A DNA stretch of 64,000 bases from Granulosicoccaceae bacterium (lineage in GTDB: Bacteria > Pseudomonadota > Gammaproteobacteria > Granulosicoccales > Granulosicoccaceae), in the NCBI GenBank assembly GCA_020629835.1, contig JAHDCO010000004.1, positions 62,001 to 126,000 of the forward strand, in the 5' to 3' direction. How positions within the stretch are numbered: the first letter of the stretch is position 1; every line of letters starts with the position of its first letter. Below, piece after piece: positions 60,521 through 64,000 of the stretch. Both the position numbers and the translations under genes were made by a program. Under the pieces are notes generated by a model, which was not told where the DNA came from, made no database searches, and was given only the letters and a program-made list of their open reading frames with translations.

Positions 60521-60883
60521 ATGACGACGTTTTATTTATCCACCCCGCACCCTGTGCCCCCGGTGAATCCGACCCCATTACCAGGTGGTCCCGATAGGCC
60601 TGATAATCCGGATAGTCCCAACCCGGAAGCGCCCAAACCTCCGACCCCGCCCACTCCACCGATCACAACGCCGCCATCACCAGCGCCATCGGGACCTGAG
60701 AATCCGAAGCTTCCACCTGAATTGCCACCTGAACCCATCCAACCGGAGCAACCGACTGGGCCTGAAGTGCATGCGTTCGGTGGTGGCTATCCGACAAAGC
60801 CACCGGTGTGCGAAACGTCGCAGCGATCCGCGTGCTTGGCTCATCTTTTTCTTTGCACGACTCCGCTGTCAGCCTCAGGCTGA
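60521..60883 (+). CDS. small proline-rich protein
   Basis: 120 residues from the ATG at 60521. After MTTFYLSTPHPVPPVNPTPL it is dominated by Pro with Asp/Asn/Glu (GPDRPDNPDSPNPEAPKPPT, ELPPEPIQPEQPTGPE), then a short C-terminal part with three cysteines. No signal peptide or membrane helix; probably extended and disordered. No clear ribosome-binding site, so translation is uncertain. A hairpin GTCAGCC-TCA-GGCTGAC spans its stop (60868-60884). I do not recognise the family. Confidence 0.5.
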   Translation: MTTFYLSTPHPVPPVNPTPLPGGPDRPDNPDSPNPEAPKPPTPPTPPITTPPSPAPSGPENPKLPPELPPEPIQPEQPTGPEVHAFGGGYPTKPPVCETSQRSACLAHLFLCTTPLSASG

Positions 60884-60904
60884 CCCGAAAAAGTTGCCCA
60901 TACT

Positions 60905-61264
60905 ATGTCCCTTACGATCATGATCGTGGAAGACTATCAACCGTTATTGCAGGCCATGGTTCAAGCTCTTGAACCATTGGCAGAGTCGATCGTGCAAATC
61001 GACAACCCGGTCAATGCGTTGGAGTCAATTGAGAAAAATACTCCGGATATGTTAATCACCGACTGGGACCTCCAGAGTCATCTCAACGGTGGCGATATGG
61101 CGAGGTTTGCACTGCAAACCTGTGCTGATATAAAGGTCGTCATCATATCCGGCAAAGAGCTGTCGAAAATTATGGCTGCAACGGACGATGTTGATGTATT
61201 CAGGTACGTGGCCAAGCCGTTTGCATTAAAAGAACTGCGCCAGCTTGTGAAAGAATGCCAGTAA
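60905..61264 (+). CDS. single-domain response regulator (REC only)
   Basis: 119 residues, one receiver domain: IMIVEDYQPLLQAMVQALE (acid pair), phospho-Asp in MLITDWDLQS (~56), Ser/Thr-type switch in IISGKELS, and RYVAKPFALKEL (Lys). No output domain, so it may act as a phosphate shuttle or sink like CheY or Spo0F. The kinases and HisKA-only protein nearby are possible partners. Confidence 0.88.
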   Translation: MSLTIMIVEDYQPLLQAMVQALEPLAESIVQIDNPVNALESIEKNTPDMLITDWDLQSHLNGGDMARFALQTCADIKVVIISGKELSKIMAATDDVDVFRYVAKPFALKELRQLVKECQ

Positions 61265-61365
61265 TCAGGCGTGTACAGAATCTGTGTTTTCCTTATATCA
61301 CCACAAGTTGTGAACCTTCCCTGGTTCACGACTTGTGCCGAATGGTTCACTGCGACTCGTATGAT

Positions 61366-61677
61366 CTACGACTTGACCACCAATGCGTTTTTTACCTTAG
61401 CAACGCCATTGACATCAGCCGCGATTCGTTCTGCGGCGATGCGCTCCGCTTCGCTATCAACGAAACCGCTTAGGATAACCAAATCCTTATAGGTCTCTAC
61501 ATCAATTTGTAATGCGCTGGTTTCATCAGCCAGAGCCAATTCGGTTTTCACTTTGGCGGTAATTGCCGCACTGTCGATGTATTCACCTGTGCTTAAATTG
61601 TTTCCGCTTCCCGCACATGCAGTCAGTGAGACTGCAAAAACTAAAGCCATAAAAATTTTTGCGCTTGTAAGTTTCAT
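61366..61677 (-). CDS. BON-domain lipoprotein
   Basis: 103 residues from the ATG at 61677 (GAGGATCC just upstream); a longer frame lacks a signal. Lipoprotein signal MKLTSAKIFMALVFAVSLTA with lipobox LTAC. One BON domain: DSAAITAKVKTELALADETS, LQIDVETYKDLVILSGFVDS and ERIAADVNGVAKVKNALVV. Outer-envelope stress protein, second BON member of the cluster. Confidence 0.9.
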   Translation of the reverse strand: MKLTSAKIFMALVFAVSLTACAGSGNNLSTGEYIDSAAITAKVKTELALADETSALQIDVETYKDLVILSGFVDSEAERIAAERIAADVNGVAKVKNALVVKS

Positions 61678-61824
61678 TGGATCCTCTTCTGTTAAATCGA
61701 AATAATGTACAAGTGATGCACTTACACTGCACATGCTAGAAGAGCCGGTCTGGATTCGGTAGCGACTTATAAAAAGTACTGGTGAATTGGAAATCGTTAC
61801 ATTACTAGAAATGTCTGGGAACGA

Positions 61825-63009
61825 TCAATTCCTGGGAAACAACAACGTAATACGCGTCCCTTCTCCGACGTTGGACGTCAGTTCAATCGTACCGCCAAGA
61901 TCCGTAATGGCCTCTTTCACCAGGTACAGGCCCATGCCGTACCCGGTAACGTTCAGCTGTGCGTCCTGGGATTCATGCGCGCGAACACGGAGTTTGAATA
62001 CTTCGTTCAGCATGTCTTCCTCTATTCCCAAGCCGTTATCCTCAATCACTATCCCTGCTTGGTCATCCTGATGATTCGTTGCCCGCTTGATCTGTATTTT
62101 TCGAGAGTCTTTCTTTGGGTCCCGGTACTTAACCGCGTTGCTAATCAGGTTTGTCATGATGAGCCTCAGCTTGGCTGTTTCGGTATTGATCTCCCCTAGA
62201 TCCTCATCGCAGTGTATGTCCACATCCCGTAGGTTGAGCGTATCGCTTAACTGACCAATAACGTCTTGAACCAAATCGTGAACGTTGACCACTTGCCGGT
62301 TAGGCACGTCCTGCATCGGGTGATCAGAATTAGCAATCAAGTTTTCAATATTGACCAATAATGAAGACGCGTTCTGAATCGATGTTTGTATCATCAGAAG
62401 TTCTTTAGCATCGTCCGCACTGGCGTCTTTGTTTTCCATCAACAGCTCCATATTGAGCTGCGCCGCTTGTAAGGGTGTTTTTAGCTCGTGCGATATGAAC
62501 TGGTTAAACGACACGATCTTATCGGTTTGATCTTTGATCGTGGTCATGTACTTATCCACGAATGAATCTACTGTAGATTGCAGAATGGTGCGAACAATTC
62601 TTGCTACCGCGGCCATTAGCCCGATGCTTTGTTTGGCACTAACGGGTTTGTCGTAAAGCTCCGATTGTTTGACAATAAATTCTTCAAGTACCTCGGACAA
62701 AAGATCGTACTCGCGTAGCAACTGATTGACACTGGCTTTCTGTTGATGGCGCAGAGTTCCCAATTGAGCGGCTTTTCGCTCTAGCAATGAGTTTGTGAGT
62801 GCCAAATCTTCGTCATTGTTTTCCAGGATCTCTGCCAGCTCGTCGAGCATGGCGGGAATATGATCAAGATATTGTTCGGTGGGGAAAATATCCCGCGTGT
62901 CTTCATTAACTACATTCTGCAGTTGAACCAGCCAGTGGTCAGCTAGGAGCTGAGAATGTTGTGAGATACAGGAAGCAATGAACAGCCGGTAGTCGTCGTC
63001 AGTTTTCAT
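61825..63009 (-). CDS. soluble histidine kinase with RsbRD-like helical sensor
   Basis: 394 residues. N-terminal ~150 all-helical region (RLFIASCISQHSQLLADHWL, LGTLRHQQKASVNQLLREYD) resembles RsbR/RsbRD N-terminal globin-like domains, then HisKA with FISHELKTPLQAAQLNMELL (His ~171) and a HATPase domain (MTNLISNAVKYRD, IEDNGLGIEE, GYGMGLYLVKEAITDLGG). No membrane segment, so the signal is cytoplasmic. Its H-box is close to that of the 65-residue HisKA-only protein. Confidence 0.85.
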   Translation of the reverse strand: MKTDDDYRLFIASCISQHSQLLADHWLVQLQNVVNEDTRDIFPTEQYLDHIPAMLDELAEILENNDEDLALTNSLLERKAAQLGTLRHQQKASVNQLLREYDLLSEVLEEFIVKQSELYDKPVSAKQSIGLMAAVARIVRTILQSTVDSFVDKYMTTIKDQTDKIVSFNQFISHELKTPLQAAQLNMELLMENKDASADDAKELLMIQTSIQNASSLLVNIENLIANSDHPMQDVPNRQVVNVHDLVQDVIGQLSDTLNLRDVDIHCDEDLGEINTETAKLRLIMTNLISNAVKYRDPKKDSRKIQIKRATNHQDDQAGIVIEDNGLGIEEDMLNEVFKLRVRAHESQDAQLNVTGYGMGLYLVKEAITDLGGTIELTSNVGEGTRITLLFPRN

Positions 63010-63142
63010 AATTCAGCGTGGTATGTCGCTTGGGTTTCAGGGTGGTGCTTGGCGATAACTCGCAATTCCTCATTGCAAATATTACACGCTGCTCTCGAAT
63101 TCCGGTGATCTGGAATAGATTAAATGAAAACTGGAGGTAGTA

Positions 63143-63436
63143 ATGTTGGACGTTGAATTGGCCAAGATGGACCCCGAATTAGCAAGAAAAGTTGGAAATC
63201 GCCTACACGACGCCGTCGATCGATTCGAGGGTGTCCTGGCCGATGCAGAAACTGAACTGCGTAAAACAAGAAATCAAGCGGCACTTAACGTGAACACGGC
63301 CACATCGGATGCGCAGAATAAGCTCATGGCAAGAGCGGAAAGGGTCGACAACTTCCTTAACGAAAAGCCCGCCCAAGCTGCCGGTATAGCGTTTGCCGCG
63401 GGTGTTCTGACTGCGCTGTGGTTGAAACGAGGCTAG
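63143..63436 (+). CDS. DUF883 / ElaB-like membrane-anchored protein (second copy)
   Basis: 97 residues with a GGAGG ribosome-binding site. Charged helix (VGNRLHDAVDRFEGVLADAE, TELRKTRNQAALNVNTATSD), then NEKPAQAAGIAFAAGVLTAL and a basic WLKRG end. The C-terminal pattern KP-QAAGI-FAAG-LTA is the same as in 47693-47962, though the N-terminal parts differ. First gene of a small operon with the holin-X-like protein. Confidence 0.85.
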   Translation: MLDVELAKMDPELARKVGNRLHDAVDRFEGVLADAETELRKTRNQAALNVNTATSDAQNKLMARAERVDNFLNEKPAQAAGIAFAAGVLTALWLKRG

Positions 63437-63438
63437 CC

Positions 63439-63825
63439 GTGAACGCCAACCAACCCGCTCAACCACCGGTAGAAGAGACTACGGCGTTTTCTGCGGCGAG
63501 TGAGTTTGTGCTGAGCCACATCGATTTGGTGAAGGACTCGTCTAGAGTGGTCGCATCTGATGCGCGACTCGCGGTGGCAAGTGTCGTCCAGGTGCTGTTG
63601 CTGGGAACATTGGCCCTACTTCTCCTGTTCAGTTTATGGTGTTTGGTGGTCTTCTCTTTAGCTCAAACTGTGCTATGGCTGGGACTCCCGGTACCATTGA
63701 TGTTACTCACCTTAGTAATACTGCATCTGTTAGCAATTGCAGCGCTTGCCCTGGCAATCCGCTCTACGTTCGCTGGCCTTCGCTTTCAAAACACCCAAGG
63801 TCTTTTCCAAAAGACCGCGGAGTAA
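63439..63825 (+). CDS. holin-X / DUF1469-like two-helix membrane protein
   Basis: 128 residues from a GTG at 63439 (GAGG six bases upstream), two bases after the preceding stop. A cytoplasmic N-terminus (FVLSHIDLVKDSSRVVASDA) is followed by two hydrophobic segments (SVVQVLLLGTLALLLLFSLW and PVPLMLLTLVILHLLAIAAL). This is the usual partner of ElaB/DUF883 proteins (YqjE-like). Function unknown. Confidence 0.8.
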   Translation: MNANQPAQPPVEETTAFSAASEFVLSHIDLVKDSSRVVASDARLAVASVVQVLLLGTLALLLLFSLWCLVVFSLAQTVLWLGLPVPLMLLTLVILHLLAIAALALAIRSTFAGLRFQNTQGLFQKTAE

Positions 63826-63831
63826 TACTTG

Positions 63832-64000
63832 ATGTTTCGCACACCGATTACAAAAGACGCCATTGAACGGTGCGAACAACACCGTAGCAAGGCCGTGATA
63901 TCCAAAGCACGCTCGTCCCAAGCAACTCAGCGCATGAAAGACTTAGCGCCGGTATTGGCAACGATTCGGGCTGTTCCGGTTTGGTCATTTGCCATCGGCT
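63832..64000 (+). CDS. partial gene, third member of the ElaB-holin-X operon
   Basis: Open frame from the ATG at 63832 to the right edge, 56 residues seen. It begins MFRTPITKDAIERCEQHRSK and continues through a basic region (KARSSQATQRMKDLAPVL) into a possible membrane segment at the edge (AVPVWSFAIG). By position it may be a YqjK-like protein; not identifiable from the fragment. Confidence 0.6.
   Translation, partial: MFRTPITKDAIERCEQHRSKAVISKARSSQATQRMKDLAPVLATIRAVPVWSFAIG

Noticed and set aside
60532-60738. glycine-rich frame on the minus strand
   Set aside because: It is the complement of the proline-rich codons of the plus-strand gene; low-complexity shadow without a ribosome-binding site.
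1-64000. CRISPR arrays, insertion sequences, attachment sites, prophage
   Set aside because: I saw no regularly spaced repeats, transposase or integrase motifs, or terminal inverted repeats in the window.

Overview
The window looks like the chromosome of a heterotrophic marine bacterium, most likely a gammaproteobacterium. The strongest single argument is an enterobacterial-type LexA operator (TACTGT-N8-ACAGTA, 39395-39414), because alphaproteobacterial LexA sites have a different form. TRAP and betaine-type ABC uptake and a full methylamine pathway fit a marine or brackish lifestyle. I see no rRNA, tRNA, insertion sequence, phage or CRISPR array.

Region 1 (1-5100) is a sugar-acid type locus. 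It holds a TRAP transporter (small permease and binding protein), an ArsR regulator with an AHSA1/SRPBCC partner, a zinc alcohol dehydrogenase, a KduD-like short-chain dehydrogenase and a pterin-4a-carbinolamine dehydratase.

Region 2 (5168-31967) is an apparently complete trimethylamine/TMAO catabolic island. One strand carries tmm (TMA to TMAO), a DMT-type permease, the TMAO importer tmoWVX, tdm (TMAO to dimethylamine plus formaldehyde) and an XRE-cupin regulator. Divergent from it are mgsABC, gmaS and dmmDABC (dimethylamine to methylamine, then methylamine to gamma-glutamylmethylamide to N-methylglutamate), closed by a strong terminator. Next come an ammonium transporter with a 57-residue membrane protein, a GlxA-type AraC regulator and mgdABCD (N-methylglutamate to glutamate plus a C1 unit for tetrahydrofolate).

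Region 3 (31952-45571) combines a Fic protein, a LOV (blue-light) hybrid histidine kinase, a sigma-region-2-only protein, a LexA-controlled radical-SAM/UdgX DNA repair operon, a PQQ-type sugar dehydrogenase, a short-chain dehydrogenase, a HAD-fold protein without its nucleophile, and a ligase-associated exonuclease with an ATP-dependent DNA ligase.

Region 4 (45576-64000) is a stress-response and phosphorelay island. Small stress-type proteins (DUF1328, hemerythrin, two DUF883/ElaB-like, two BON, CsbD, proline-rich, holin-X-like) are interleaved with signalling proteins: three paralogous NtrC-like response regulators with decayed ATPase motifs and no GAFTGA loop, a lone CheB domain, a 1586-residue CheB-CheR-PAS-kinase-REC-REC protein, a 65-residue protein that is only a histidine-phosphoacceptor domain, a single-domain REC protein and another kinase. 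This unconventional relay is the best candidate for an undescribed system.
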